Shown: positions 45,760 to 58,592 of the stretch, piece after piece
How the letters are laid out: each line of letters begins with the position of its first letter
Numbering within the stretch: the first letter of the stretch is position 1
DNA from: Hexactinellida sp. DTS-2022
Lineage: Eukaryota > Porifera > Hexactinellida
Assembly (NCBI GenBank): GCA_028753945.1
Contig: JAPNXP010000001.1
Coordinates: 9,166,501-9,230,500 of the forward strand
Reading direction: 5' to 3'
Length of the DNA: 64,000 bases
Program-made: the position numbers and the translations under genes
The notes under the pieces: model-generated
The model's database searches: none
What the model was told of the DNA's origin: nothing
Seen by the model: only the letters and a program-made list of their open reading frames with translations

Positions 45760-45886
45760 AAAAATCCAAAATTGCAGCCTGTGCCGACGCATGTTCCTTT
45801 GGTGGCACTATATTTTGTTGGTTGGTTTATTGATAGTGCCTCCAATGGAACATGCTGTCGGCACAGGCTGCAATTTTGGATTTTTA
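45760..45886 (+). repeat. hpA hairpin, inverted relative to its modM
   Basis: Plus orientation while the adjoining modM (45893-46020) is on the minus strand. It is the only modM-linked hpA here with the opposite polarity. Confidence 0.85.
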
Positions 45887-47183
45887 TTATTTCTCCGTAG
45901 CAGGTGCCCTGGCCACACCTGTATACATAGAGGGCTGAAACTTGGCATGTAGATTCGGAGTCGACGTCTAATTTGCACCTGGGGTTACGATTTTGTATTA
46001 ACAAATTTTTGACACATCTTTAACACCTTTCATAATTTGTCTGGTCCATAACTCAAAAAATGTTTTACTAAACCCCAAAATTTTATTTCACATTTGGATT
46101 CGCCATAAAATTCTGCGTCTGATGGGAGAAGAAAACTTTCAATAAAGAGTTCTATTTCTGCCATAAATGGGGGTTGAAATTTCTTTGTTTACTCACACTT
46201 CAGTTTCAGTATAACTGTTAAATCAAATTCCATTGTTTCAACTTGTAATAATTATATTGATTTAACTTGTTAAATCTTACTCTATTGATTCAACTTGCGA
46301 TAATTAAATTGATTTAACTTATAAATTCCAGCTGGCTTCTATTTAATTTTAGTATTACTATACAATTGATTAAATTAAATAATATAATATAAGGAATTTG
46401 TTGACTCAACTCAACCAACCATGGATAACATTGCTAAAATAAATAACTAATAATATAATTTATTATCAATACATAATGAATGAATGGCATTAAACTAAAG
46501 ATGGTTTATGATAGAACCGTTAAGATTTTACATTCCACAACTACGACAGATTAAGTGATTATATTTATTTCGGCGAGAATATTCTTGCACAATTAATGTA
46601 CTGACATATTTAATTCTAATTAATTCGCTCTGTGTTTACCGTATAGAGATGGTTCAAAATAGATTATTGGGGTTATCGAGTGCGTGGAATTCAAATATTA
46701 TAGTGAAATTCAATTTAAATTAATAATAATTGCAAATAATTGAACTTAATTTATTTTGCTGTATATAATAATGGTGTTAAATAATTAATAAATTAATTAA
46801 ATATTTATACTAATTAGCTAAATTTCATTAATCTCAGAGATGATACAAGATAGAAACAAACTTTCAATTTATCAATTGGTCCTTATGCCAGGTACCACCT
46901 ATACAAGTGGGTCTTGACACCTTGAGGTGATTATGACATCGTCAAAAAAATGTACTTTTACAATTTTTTTAATTCGATATTTAAAATGGGTTAGTTGATG
47001 TTGGGTGATGACCCAACACACACATAAAAAATGCTGAGTCATCAGCTATTATATTCTACTCTAACTTGAATATCTCTAAAACTATATGAACTAAAAGGAA
47101 ACTTCCACCACTCTAAGGGTCGATGCCTTCTGTAACACCTTTTTGAAATAATTTAACACCTTCATAGTGATGATGACATGGCG
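45887..47183 (-). repeat. array unit, reverse orientation
   Basis: Reading the minus strand from 47183: R1, R2 (GATGTCATAATCACCTCAAG), AT-rich body, then modM at 46020-45893. A complete long-type unit. Confidence 0.8.
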
Positions 47184-47316
47184 AAAAAAAATCCAAAATT
47201 GCAGCCTGCGCCGACAGAATGTTCTTTTGGAGGCACTATAAATAAACAACCAACAAAATGTAGTGCCACCAAAGGAACATGCGGCGGCACAGGCTGCAAT
47301 TTTGGATTTTTTTTTA
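47184..47316 (-). repeat. hpA hairpin, reverse
   Basis: GACAGAATG arm first; standard polarity relative to the modM at 47325-47445 on the minus strand. A wobble-type change (CTGCGCC) is seen on one arm. Confidence 0.88.
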
Positions 47317-48227
47317 TTATTTTTTCTCCGTAGACGGTGCCCTGGCCAGAGCTTTATAGTTGATGGGCTTAAACTTTGCATGTAGGTGCGATGGGACCGT
47401 CTAATTTGCACCTGGGGTTACGATTTTTGATTAACAAATTTTGGACACATCTTTAACACCTTTCAAAATTTGTCTGGTCCATAACTCAAAATATGTTTTA
47501 CTAAACCCCCAAATTTTATTTCATATTTGGATTCGCCATAAAATTCTGCGTCTGATGGGAGAATAAATTTTCCAATAAAGGGGTCAATTTCTGCCATAAA
47601 TGGGGGTTGAAATTTCTTTGTTTACTCACACTTCAATTTCAGTAAAGTGTTAAATCTAATTCCATTGTTTCAACTTGTAATAATTATATTGATTTAACTT
47701 GTTAAATCTTACTCTATTGTTTCAACTTGAGATAAATATATTGATTCAACTTATAAATTCCAGCTGGCTTCTATTTAATTGTAGTATTACTATACAATGG
47801 ATTAAATAAGATATAATGATATAAGGAATTTGTTGACTAAACTCAAATCACCGTGGATAACAATGCTAAAATAAATAACTAATAAATTAATTTATTATCA
47901 ATAAGTAATGAATGAATGGCATTAAACTAAAGATGGTTTATGATAGAACCGTTAAGATTTTACATACCACAACAACGACAGATTATGTGATTATATTTAC
48001 TTCTGCGTTAATATTATTGCACTGTTAATATACTGACGTAATTAATTATAATTAATTCAGTCAGTATATGACTTATATAGATGCTTCCAATTTGTTTATT
48101 AGGGGTTATCGAGTGTGCGGAATTGAAATTTGATGGACAAATTAATTTATTTATTATTTATGACAAAATAATTAAACTTAATAAATATAAGTTGACATTG
48201 AAATTGGTGTTAAATTATAAATAATAT
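47317..48227 (-). repeat. partial array unit, reverse orientation
   Basis: modM at 47325-47445, then body. The block 48140-48227 is the reverse complement of 61590-61680, apparently without mismatch. It stops in mid-unit at the next hpA. Confidence 0.8.
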
Positions 48228-48356
48228 TAAAATCCAAAATTGCAGCCTGTGCCGACGCATGATCCTTTGGTGGCACTATATTTGTTGTTGGTTTATTGAT
48301 AGTGCCTCCAAAGGAACATGCTGTCGGCACAGGCTGCAATTTTGGATTTTTTTTTT
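48228..48356 (+). repeat. hpA hairpin at orientation switch
   Basis: Inserted where reverse units end and forward units begin; left side is mid-body sequence, right side R1. Confidence 0.88.
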
Positions 48357-49495
48357 CGCCATGTCATCATCACTATGAAGGTGTTAAATTATTTCAGAAA
48401 GGTGTTTCAGAAGGCAACGACCCTTTAGAGTGGTGGAAGTTTCCATTCAGCTCACTTCATTAAAGAGATATTCAAGTTTCAGTAGAATATAATCTGTAAT
48501 GACTCAGCATTTTTTAAGTGGGTGTTGGGTCATCAACCAACATTAACTAGCCCATTTTAAATATCGAATTAACAAAATTGTTAAAACACATTTTTTTAAC
48601 GATGTCATCATCACCTCAAGGTGTCAAGACCCACTTGTATAGGTGGCACGTGTCATAACGACCAATTGATATATTGAAAGTTTGTTTCTATCTTCTATGA
48701 TCTCTGAGATTTATGATATTTAATTAATTAGTATAAATAATTATTAATATTATTTATAATATGACACCAATTTCAATGTCAACATACAATTATTAAGTTC
48801 AATTATTTTGTCATAAATAATTAATTAATTAATTTATCTATCAAATTTCAATTCCGCACACTCGATAACCTCTAATATACAAATTGGAAGCTTCTATATA
48901 AGTTAAATACAAACTGAATTATTTATAATTAATTACGTCAGTATATTAACAGTGCAATTATATTCTCGCAGAAGTAAATATAATCACATAATATGTCGTT
49001 GTTATGAAATATATAATCTTAATTTTCAATTGCAAAATAGAAGCCAGCTTGAATTCACAAGTTAAATCAATATAATTATAGCAAGTTGAATCACTAGAGT
49101 AGGATTTAACAAGTTAAATCAATATAATTATTACAAGTTGAAACAATGGAATTAGATTTAACACTTTACTGAAATTGAAGTGTGAGTAAACAAAGAAATT
49201 TCAACCCCCATTCATGGCAGAAATTGACCCCTTTATTGGAAGATTTATTCTCCCATCAGACGCAGAATTTTATGGCGAATCCAAATATGAAATAAAATTT
49301 GGGGGTTTAGTAAAACATATTTTGAGTTATGGACCAGACAAATTTTGAAAGGTGTTAAAGATGTGTCCAAAATTTGTTAATCAAAAATCGTAACCCCAGG
49401 TGCAAATTAGACGGTCCCATCGCACCTACATGCAAAGTTTAAGCCCATCAACTATAAAGCTCTGGCCAGGGCACCGTCTACGGAGAAAAAATAAT
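48357..49495 (+). repeat. array unit, long type
   Basis: R1, R2, body, modM at 49380-49490. Nearly identical to 58593-59734, for example in TAACCTCTAATATACAAATT. Confidence 0.85.
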
Positions 49496-49626
49496 AAAAA
49501 AAATCCAAAATTGCAGCCTGTGCCGACGCATGTTCCTTTGGTGGCACTATATTTTGTTGGTGGTTTATTGATAGTGCCTCCAAAGGAACATGCTGTCGGC
49601 GCAGGCTGCAATTTTGGATTTTTTTT
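49496..49626 (+). repeat. hpA hairpin
   Basis: Left arm CTGTGCC opposite right arm GGCGCAG, giving a G-T wobble pair. First of three copies exactly 846 bases apart. Confidence 0.9.
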
Positions 49627-50340
49627 CGCCAAGTCATCAACGCCCAAGGTGTAAAGCAGCATTTGTTAATTGGTCCGAGTCACAAGGAACGGTAGATATA
49701 TTTGAAGTTTGTTTCTATCTTAAACCATCTTGAGTTTAATGCCATTCATTCATTATGTATTGATAATAAATTATATTATTAGTTATTTATATTAGCATTG
49801 TTATCCACGGTTGAGTTGAATTAAGTCAACAAATTCCTTATATTATATTATTTAATTTAATCCATTGATGGTAAATTAAATAGAAGCCAGCTGCAATTTA
49901 TAAGTTAAATCAATTTAATTATCGCAAGTTGAATCAATAGAGTAAGATTTAACAAGTTAAATCAATATAATTATTACAAGTTGAAACAATGGAATTAGAT
50001 TTAACAGTTATACTGAAACTGAAGTGTGAGTAAACAAAGAAATTTCAACCCCCATTTATGGCAGAAATAAAACTCTTTATTGAAAGTATTCTTCACCCAT
50101 CAGACGCAGAATTTTATGGTGAATCCAAATGTCAAATAAAATTTGGGGGTTTAGTAAAACATATTTTGAGTTATGGACCAGACAAATTTTGAAAGGTGTT
50201 AAAGATGTGTCAAAAATTTGTTAATCAAAAATAGTAACCCCAGGTGCAAATTAGACGGTCCCATCGCACCTACATGCCAAGTTTCAGCCCATCAACTATA
50301 AAGCTCAGGCCAGGGCACCGTCTACGGAGAAAAAAAAAAA
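49627..50340 (+). repeat. array unit, short type (846-bp period)
   Basis: Begins CGCCAAGTCATCAACGCCCA instead of R1 and lacks R2; ends with modM at 50225-50335. Repeated at 50473. Confidence 0.9.
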
Positions 50341-50472
50341 AAAAAAAAATCCAAAATTGCAGCCTGTGCCGACGCATGTTCCTTTGGTGGCACTATATTT
50401 TGTTGGTTGTTTATTGATAGTGCCTCCAAAGGAACATGCTGTCGGCGCAGGCTGCAATTTTGGATTTTTTTT
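50341..50472 (+). repeat. hpA hairpin
   Basis: Same as the copy 846 bases upstream, with a longer A run. Confidence 0.9.
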
Positions 50473-51185
50473 CGCCAAGTCATCAACGCCCAAGGTGTGA
50501 AGAAGCATTTGTTAATTGGTCCGAGTCACAAGGAACGGTAGATAAATTTGAAGTTTGTTTCTATCTTAAACCATCTTGAGTTTGATGCCATTCATTCATT
50601 ATGTATTGATAATAAATTATATTATTAGTTATTTATCTTAGCATTGTTATCCACGGTTGAGTTGAATTAAGTCAACAAATTCCTTATATTATATTATTTA
50701 ATTTAATCCATTGATGGTAAATTAAATAGAAGCCAGCTGCAATTTATAAGTTAAATCAATTTAATTATCGCAAGTTGAATCAATAGAGTAAGATTTAACA
50801 AGTTAAATCAATATAATTATTACAAGTTGAAACAATGGAATTAGATTTAACAGTTATACTGAAACTGAAGTGTGAGTAAACAAAGAAATTTCAACCCCCA
50901 TTTATGGCAGAAATAAAACTCTTTATTGAAAGTATTCTTCACCCATCAGACGCAGAATTTTATGGTGAATCCAAATGTCAAATAAAATTTGGGGGTTTAG
51001 TAAAACATATTTTGAGTTATGGACCAGACAAATTTTGAAAGGTGTTAAAGATGTGTCAAAAATTTGTTAATCAAAAATAGTAACCCCAGGTGCAAATTAG
51101 ACGGTCCCATCGCACCTACATGCCAAGTTTCAGCCCATCAACTATAAAGCTCAGGCCAGGGCACCGTCTACGGAGAAAAAAAAAA
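50473..51185 (+). repeat. array unit, short type (846-bp period)
   Basis: Nearly identical to 49627-50340, with modM at 51071-51180. Confidence 0.9.
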
Positions 51186-51318
51186 AAAAAAAAAATCCAA
51201 AATTGCAGCCTGTGCCGACGCATGTTCCTTTGGTGGCACTATATTTTGTTGGTTGTTTATTGATAGTGCCTCCAAAGGAACATGCTGTCGGCGCAGGCTG
51301 CAATTTTGGATTTTTTTT
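51186..51318 (+). repeat. hpA hairpin
   Basis: Third of the 846-spaced copies; after it the sequence switches to R1. Confidence 0.9.
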
Positions 51319-52627
51319 CGCCATGTCATCATCAAAATGAAGGTGTTAAATTATTTCAAAAGGGGGGTAGCAGAAGGCATCGAACCTTAGAGTGGTGGAA
51401 GTTTCCTTTTAGTTCATATAGTTTTAGAGATATTCAAGTTAGAGTAGAATATAATAGCTGATGACTCAGCATTTTTTATGTGTGTGTTGGGTCATCACCC
51501 AACATCAACTAACCCATTTTAAATATCAAATTAACAAAATTGTAGAAATACATTTTTTTGACGATGTCATAATCACCTCAAGGTGTCAAGACCCACTTGT
51601 ATAGGTGGTACCTGGCATAAGGACCAATTGATAAATTGAAAGTTTGTTTCTATCTTGTATCATCTCTGAGATTAATGAAATTTATCTAATTAGTATAAAT
51701 ATTTAATTTATTTATTTATTATTTAACACCATTATTATATACAGCAAAATAAATTAAGTTCAATTATTTGCAATTATTATTAATTTAAATTGAATTTCAC
51801 TATAATATTTGAATTCCACGCACTCGATAACCCCAATAATCTATTTGGAACCGTCTATAAGTTAAATACAAAATGAATTAATTATAATTAATTAAGTCAG
51901 TAATTAATTGTGCAAGAATATTCTCGCCGAAATAAATATAATCACTTAATCTGTCGTTGTTGTGGAATGTAAAATCTTAACGGTTCTATCATAAACCATC
52001 TTTAGTTTAATGCCATTCATTCATTATGTATTGATAATAAATTATATTATTAGTTATTTATTTTAGCAATGTTATCCATGGTTGGTTGAGTTGAGTCAAC
52101 AAATTCCTTATATTATATTATTTAATTTAATCAATTGTATAGTAATACTAAAATTAAAAAGAAGCCAGCTGGAATTTATAAGTTAAATCAATATAATTAT
52201 CGCAAGTTGAATCACTAGAGTAGGATTTAACAAGTTAAATCAATATAATTATTACAAGTTGAAACAATAGAATTAGATTTAACACTTTACTGAAATTGAA
52301 GTGTCAGTAAACAAAGAAATTTCAACCCCCATTTATGGCAGAAATTGACCCCTTTATTGAAAAATTTCTTCTCCCATCAGACGCATAATTTTATGGCGAA
52401 TCCAAATGTGAAATAAAATTTTGGGGTTTAGTAAAACATTTTTTGAGTTATGGACCAGACAAATTTTGAAAGGTGTTAAAGATGTGTCAAAAATTTGTTA
52501 ATACAAAATCGTAACCCCAGGTGCAAATTAGACGTCGACTCCGCATCTACATGCCAAGTTTCAGCCCTCTATGTATACAGGTGTGGCCAGGGCACCTGCT
52601 ACGGAGAAATAATAATAATAATATAAA
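51319..52627 (+). repeat. array unit, long type
   Basis: R1 (with CATCATCAAAATGAAGG), R2, body, modM at 52500-52608. Resembles the reverse unit at 45887-47183. Confidence 0.85.
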
Positions 52628-52754
52628 TAAAATCCAAAATTGCAGCCTGTGCCGACGCATGTTCCTTTGGTGGCACTATATTTTGTTGGTTGTTTATTGA
52701 TAGTGCCTCCAAAGGAACATGCTGTCGGCGCAGGCTGCAATTTTTGATTTTTTT
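52628..52754 (+). repeat. hpA hairpin
   Basis: Right end reads GCAATTTTTGATT, one uncompensated change from TTTTGGATT. Confidence 0.88.
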
Positions 52755-53467
52755 CGCTAAGTCATCAACGCCCAAGGTGTGAAGAACCATTTGTTAATTG
52801 GTCGGAGTCACAAGGAACGGTAGATAAATTTAAAGTTAGTTTCTATCATAAACCATCTTGAGTTTAATGCCATTCTTTCATTATGTATTGATAATAAGTT
52901 ATATTATTAGTTATTTATTTTAGCAATGTTATCCATGGTTGTTTGAGTTGAGTCAACAAATTCCTTATATTATATTATTTTATTTAATCAATTGTATAGT
53001 AATACTAGAATTAAATAGAAGCCAGCTGGAATTTATAAGTTAAATCAATATAATTATCGCAAGTTGAATCACTAGAGTAGGATTTAACAAGTTAAATCAA
53101 TATAATTATTACAAGTTGAAACAATAGAATTAGATTTAACACTTTACTGAAATTGAAGTGTGAGTAAACAAAGAAATTTCAAGCCCCATTTATGGCAGAA
53201 ATTGACCCCTTTATTGAAAGATTTCTTTTCCCATCAGACGCAGAATTTTATGGCGAATCCAAATGTGAAATAAAATTTGGGGGTTTAGTAAAACATTTTT
53301 TGAGTTATGGACCAGACAAATTTTTAAAGGTGTCAAAGATGTGTCAAAAATTTGTTAACGAAAAATCGTAACCCCAGGTGCAAATTAGACGGTCCCATCG
53401 CACCTACATGCCAAGTTTCAGCCCATCAACAATTAAGCTCTGGCCAGGGCACCGTCTACGGAGAAAA
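52755..53467 (+). repeat. array unit, short type
   Basis: Starts CGCTAAGTCATCAACGCCCA; modM at 53360-53466. A 128-codon frame (53352-53738) runs across modM, hpA and R1 and is not a gene. Confidence 0.85.
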
Positions 53468-53598
53468 AAAAAAAAAATCCAAAATTGCAGCTGTGCCGAC
53501 GCATGTTCCTTTGGTGGCACTATATTTTGGTGTTGGTTTTTTGATAGTGCCTCCAAAGGGACATGCTGTCGGCACAGCTGCAATTTTGGATTTTTTTC
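53468..53598 (+). repeat. hpA hairpin with paired C/G deletion
   Basis: GCAGCTGTGCCGAC and GTCGGCACAGCTGC: both arms lack the same pair and the stem stays perfect there. Confidence 0.9.
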
Positions 53599-54931
53599 GC
53601 CATGTCATCATCACTATGAAGGTGTTAAATTATTTCAGAAAGGTGATTCAGAAGGCAACGACCCTTAGAGTCTTGGAAGTTTCCATTTTGCTCACTTCGT
53701 TTCAAAGATATTCAAGTTTAGTAGAATATAATAAGTGATGAGTCAGCATTTTTTATGTGAGTGTTGGGTCATCACCCAACACCAACTAACCCATTTTAAA
53801 TGTCGAATTAAAAAAATTGTAAAAATACATTTTTTTAACGATGTCATCTTCATCTCAAGGTGTCAAGACCCACTTGTATAGGTGGTGCCTGGCATAAGGA
53901 CCAATTGATAAATTGAAAGTTTGTTTATATCTTGTATCATCTCTGAGATTAATGAAATTTAGCTAATTAGCATAAAAATTTAATTAATGTATTAATTATT
54001 TAACACCATTATTATATACAGCAAAATAAATTAAGTTCAATTATTTGCAATGATTATTAATTTAAATTGAATTTCACTATAATGTTTGAATTCCACGCAC
54101 TCGATAACCCCTATAATCCAATTGGAACCGTCTATAAGTTAAATACAAAAGGAATTAATTATAATTAATTACGTCAGTACATTAATTGTGCAAGAATATT
54201 CTCGCCGAAATAAATATATTCACTTAATCTGTCGTTGTTGTGGAATGTAAAATCTTAACGGTTCTATCATAAACCATCTTGAGTTTAAAGCCATTCATTC
54301 ATTATGTATTGATGATAAATTATATTATTAGTTATTTATTTTAGCAATGTTATCCACGGTTAAGTTGAATTAAGTCAACAAATTCCTTATATTATAATAT
54401 TTTATTTAATCCATTGTATAGTAATACTACAATAAATAGAAGCCAGCTGGAATTCACAAGTTAAATCAATATAATTGTAGCAAGTTGAAACAATAGTGTA
54501 AGATTTAACAACTTAAATCAATATAAATATTACAAGTTGAAACAATGGAATTAGATTTCACAGTTTTACTGAAATTGAAGTGTGAGTAAACAAAGAAATT
54601 TCAAACCACATTTGTGGCAGAAATAAAACTCTTTATTAAAAGTTTTCTTCTCCCATCAGACGCAAAATTTTATGGTGAATCCAAATATGAAATAAAATTT
54701 GGGGGTTTAGTAAAACATTTTTCTAGCTATGGACCAGACAAATTTTGAAAGGTGTTAAAGATGTGTCAAAAATTTGTTAATAAAAAATCGTAACCCCAGG
54801 TGCAAATTAGACGGTCCATACGCACCTACATGCCAAGTTTCAGCCCATCAACTATAAAGCTCAGGCCAGGGCACCGTCTACGGAGAAAAAATAAAAATAA
54901 TAATAATATAAATAAAGGCAGTGATTCCAAT
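53599..54931 (+). repeat. array unit, long type
   Basis: R1 with CACCCAACACC, R2, body, modM at 54783-54890; followed by palB copies. Confidence 0.85.
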
Positions 54932-55034
54932 ACTGGGCCACTATACTATAGTATAGTCGGCACAGTAAAAATAATAATAATAAAGGCAGTGATTCCAATA
55001 CTGGGCCACTATACTATAGTATAGTCGGCACAGT
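54932..55034 (+). repeat. palB palindromes, two copies
   Basis: 54932-54966 and 55000-55034, between modM and hpA. Confidence 0.93.
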
Positions 55035-55165
55035 AAAAAAATCCAAAATTGCAGCCTGTGCCGACGCATGTTCATTTGGTGGCACTATATTTTGGTGGTG
55101 GTCTATTGATAGTGCCTCCAATGGAACATGCTGTCGGCACAGGCTGCAATTTTGGATTTTTTTTT
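55035..55165 (+). repeat. hpA hairpin directly after palB
   Basis: Joined to the CACAGTAAAAA end of palB with no spacer. Confidence 0.9.
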
Positions 55166-56229
55166 CACCAAGTCATCATCACTATAAAGGTGTTAAATTA
55201 TTTCAGAAAGGTGTTTCAGAAGGCTACGACCCTTAGAGTGGTGGAAGTTTCCATTTTGCTCACTTCGTTTCAAAGATATTCAAGTTTCAGTAGAATATAA
55301 TAAGTGATGAATCAGCATTTTTTATGTGAGTGTTGGGTCATCACCCAACTCCAACTAACCCATTTTAATAATATAATTCACAAAATTGTAAAAATACATT
55401 TTTTTGACGATGTCATCATCACCTCAAGGTGTCAAGATCCACTTGTCTAGGTGGTACGTGCCATAAGGACCAATTGATAAATTTAAAGTTTGTTTCTATC
55501 TTGTATCATTTCTGAGATTAATGAAATTTAGATAATTAGTATAAATATTTAATTAATCTAAGATAATTTAACACCAATATTATTTACATCAAAATAAATT
55601 AAGTTCAATTATTTGCTAAATAATTAATTTAAATTAAATTTCACTATCATATTTGAATTCAGCGCACTCGATACCCCAATAATCTAATTGGAACCGTTTC
55701 TCTAAGTTAAACACAGAGCGAATTAATTAGAATTAAATATCTCATGTATCCATTGTTCAAGAATATTCTGAGCAGAAATAAATATAATCACATAATCTGT
55801 TGTTGTTATGGAATGTAAAATCTTAGTTTTCAATTAGAAAATAGAAGCCTACTCGATCTCACAAGTTGAATCAATGTAATTATCACAAGTTGAAACAATA
55901 GAATTCGATTTAACACTTCAATTGAACTGAAGTGTTAGTAAACAAAGGAAACTTGCAACTCAATTGTGGCACAAACGAAACTCAATTTAAAAATTCGTGC
56001 ACTGTGAAAAGGTGTACAATTTAATTCTCTATCGAATGCATATAAATTAAATATTTGTGCACTATGTATTGTTCTTTTTCCAATATTAAACAGGTGCAAA
56101 AATGTGTCCAAAAAAATGTGATAATAAAACGTGACCCCAGGTGCACATCTGTAACCCATGAGACACATATCCTGAAAATTTGGGCTCTTAGTTAGTAAAA
56201 CTCTGTTCAGTAGAGAGGCTACGGACTAA
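55166..56229 (+). repeat. array unit, long type, modM of the dispersed kind
   Basis: R1, R2, body, then modM at 56112-56226 reading CCCCAGGTGCACATCTGTAA...AGAGGCTACGGAC, like the copies at 5.4 and 11.4 kb. Confidence 0.8.
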
Positions 56230-56356
56230 TAAAAATCCAAAATTGCAGCTGTGCCGACGCATGTTCCTTTGGTGGCACTATATTTTGGTGGTGGTTTATT
56301 GATAGTGCCTCCAATGGGACATGCTGTCAGCACAGCTGCAATTTTGGATTTTTTTT
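56230..56356 (+). repeat. hpA hairpin with paired C/G deletion
   Basis: GCAGCTGTGCCGAC / GTCAGCACAGCTGC; the pair is absent from both arms, with one new mismatch nearby. Confidence 0.88.
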
Positions 56357-57452
56357 CAGCCATGTCATCATCACTATGAAGGTGTTAAAATATTTCAAAA
56401 GGTGTTACAGAAGACATCGACCCTTAGAGTGGCGGAAGTTTCCATTTAGTTCACTTCATTTTAGAGATATTCAAGTTTGAGTAGAATATAATAGCTGATG
56501 ACTCAGCATTTTTTATGTGAGTGTTGGGTCATCACCCAACTTCAACTAACCCATTTTAAATATCGAATTAACAAAATTGTAAAAACACATTTTTTTTACG
56601 ATGTCATCATCACCTCAAGGTGTCAATACCCATTTGTAGAGGTGTTAGGTGGCATAAGGATCAATTGATAAATTGGAAGTTTGTTTCTATCTTATTTGAA
56701 TTCTGAGATTTATGATATGTAATTAATTAGTATAAATAATTATTATTATTATTTATAATATAACACCAATTTCAATGTCAACTTACAATTATTAAGTTAA
56801 ATTATTTTGTCATAAATAATTAATTAATTAATTTGGTAATCAAATTTCAATTCCGCACACTCGATAACCCCTAATACACAAATTGGAAGCATCTATATAA
56901 GTCATATACTGACTGAATTAATTATAATTAATTACGTCAGTCTATTAACAGTGCAAGAATATTCTCGCAGAAATAAATATAATCACTTAATCTGTCGTTG
57001 TTGTGGAATGTAAAATCTTAGGTTTCAATTAGAAAATAGAAGCCTACTCGATCTCACAAGTTGAATCAATATAATTATTACAAGTTGGAATCAATAGAAC
57101 TAGATTTAACACTTTCAATTGAATTGAAGTGTTAGTAAACAAAGGAATTTTCCAACTCAATTGTGGCACAAACGAAACCCAATTTAAAAATTCGTGCACT
57201 GTGACAAGGTGTAGAATTTAATTCTCTATCTAATGCATATAAATAGAATATTCGCGCACTATTTATTGTTCTTTTTCTAATATTAAACAGGTGCAAAAAT
57301 GTGTCCAAAAAAATGTGATAATAAAACGTGACCCCAGGTGCACATCTGTAACCCATGAGACACATATCCTGAAAATTTGGGCTCTTAGTTAGTAAAACTC
57401 TGTTCAGTAGAGAGGCTACGGACTAATAACTAACCAAAGCACTAAGATTAGA
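56357..57452 (+). repeat. array unit, long type
   Basis: R1, R2, body, modM at 57308-57425 of the dispersed kind. Confidence 0.8.
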
Positions 57453-57602
57453 ACTGGGCCACTATACTATAGTATAGTCGGCACAGTAATAAAGGCAGTG
57501 AGATTAGAACTGGGCCACTATACTATAGTATAGTCGGCACAGTAATAATAAAGGCAGTGATTCTAATACTGGGCCACTATACTATAGTATAGTCGGCACA
57601 GT
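57453..57602 (+). repeat. palB palindromes, three copies
   Basis: 57453-57487, 57509-57543 and 57568-57602, spaced 56 and 59 bases. Confidence 0.93.
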
Positions 57603-57731
57603 AAAAATATCCAAAATTGCAGCCTGTGCCGACGCATGTTCCTTTGGTGGCACTATATTTTTTGTTGGTTTATTGACAGTGCCTCCAAAGGAACATGCTG
57701 TCGGCGCAGGCTGCAATTTTGGATTTTTTTT
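57603..57731 (+). repeat. hpA hairpin directly after palB
   Basis: Loop altered to TATTTTTTGTTGG and right arm ACAGTGCC. Confidence 0.88.
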
Positions 57732-58461
57732 CGCCAAGTCATCAACGCCCAAGGTGTGAAGAAGCATTTGTTATTTGGTCCGAGTCACAAGGAACGGTAG
57801 ATAAATTTGAAGTTTGTTTCTATCATAAACCATCTAGAGTTTAATGCCATTCATTCATTATGTATTGATAATAAATTATATTATTAGTTAGTTATTTTAG
57901 CAATGTTATCCACGGTGATTTGAGTTTAGTCAACAAATTCCTTATATTATTGTATTTTATTTAATCCATTGTATAGTAATACTACAATTAAATAGAAGCC
58001 AGCTGGAATTTATAAGTTGAATCAATTTAATTATCGCAAGTTGAAACAATAGTGAAAGATTTAACAAGTTAAATCAATATAATTATTACAAGTTGAAACA
58101 ATGGAATTAGATTTCACAGTTTTATTGAAATAGAAGTGTTGAGTAAACAAAGGAATTTCAACCCCCATTTATGGCAGAAATTAAACCAATTTTAACAAAT
58201 TTTCTTCTCCCATCAGACGCAGAATTTTATGGTGAATCCAAATGTGAAATAAAATTTGGGGGTTTAGTAAAACATTTTTCTAGCTATGGACCAGACAAAT
58301 TTTGAAAGGTGTTAAAGATGTGTCAAAAATTTGTTAATAAAAAATCGTAACCCCAGGTGCAAATTAGACGGTCCATACGCACCTACATGCCAAGTTTCAG
58401 CCCATCAACTATAAAGCTCAGGCCAGGGCACCGTCTACGGAGAAAAAATAAAAATAATAAT
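57732..58461 (+). repeat. array unit, short type
   Basis: Starts CGCCAAGTCATCAACGCCCA; modM at 58340-58445. The exact 4049-offset duplication begins within it near 58208. Confidence 0.85.
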
Positions 58462-58592
58462 AAAAAAAATCCAAAATTGCAGCCTGTGCCGACGCATGTT
58501 CCTTTGGTGGCACTATATTTTGATGGTGGTTTATTGATAGTGCCTCCATAGGAACATGCTGTCGGCGCAGGCTGCAATTTTGGATTTTTTTT
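58462..58592 (+). repeat. hpA hairpin
   Basis: Right arm CCATAGGAAC opposes left GTTCCTTTGG, an uncompensated mismatch shared with the copy at 62512. Confidence 0.9.
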
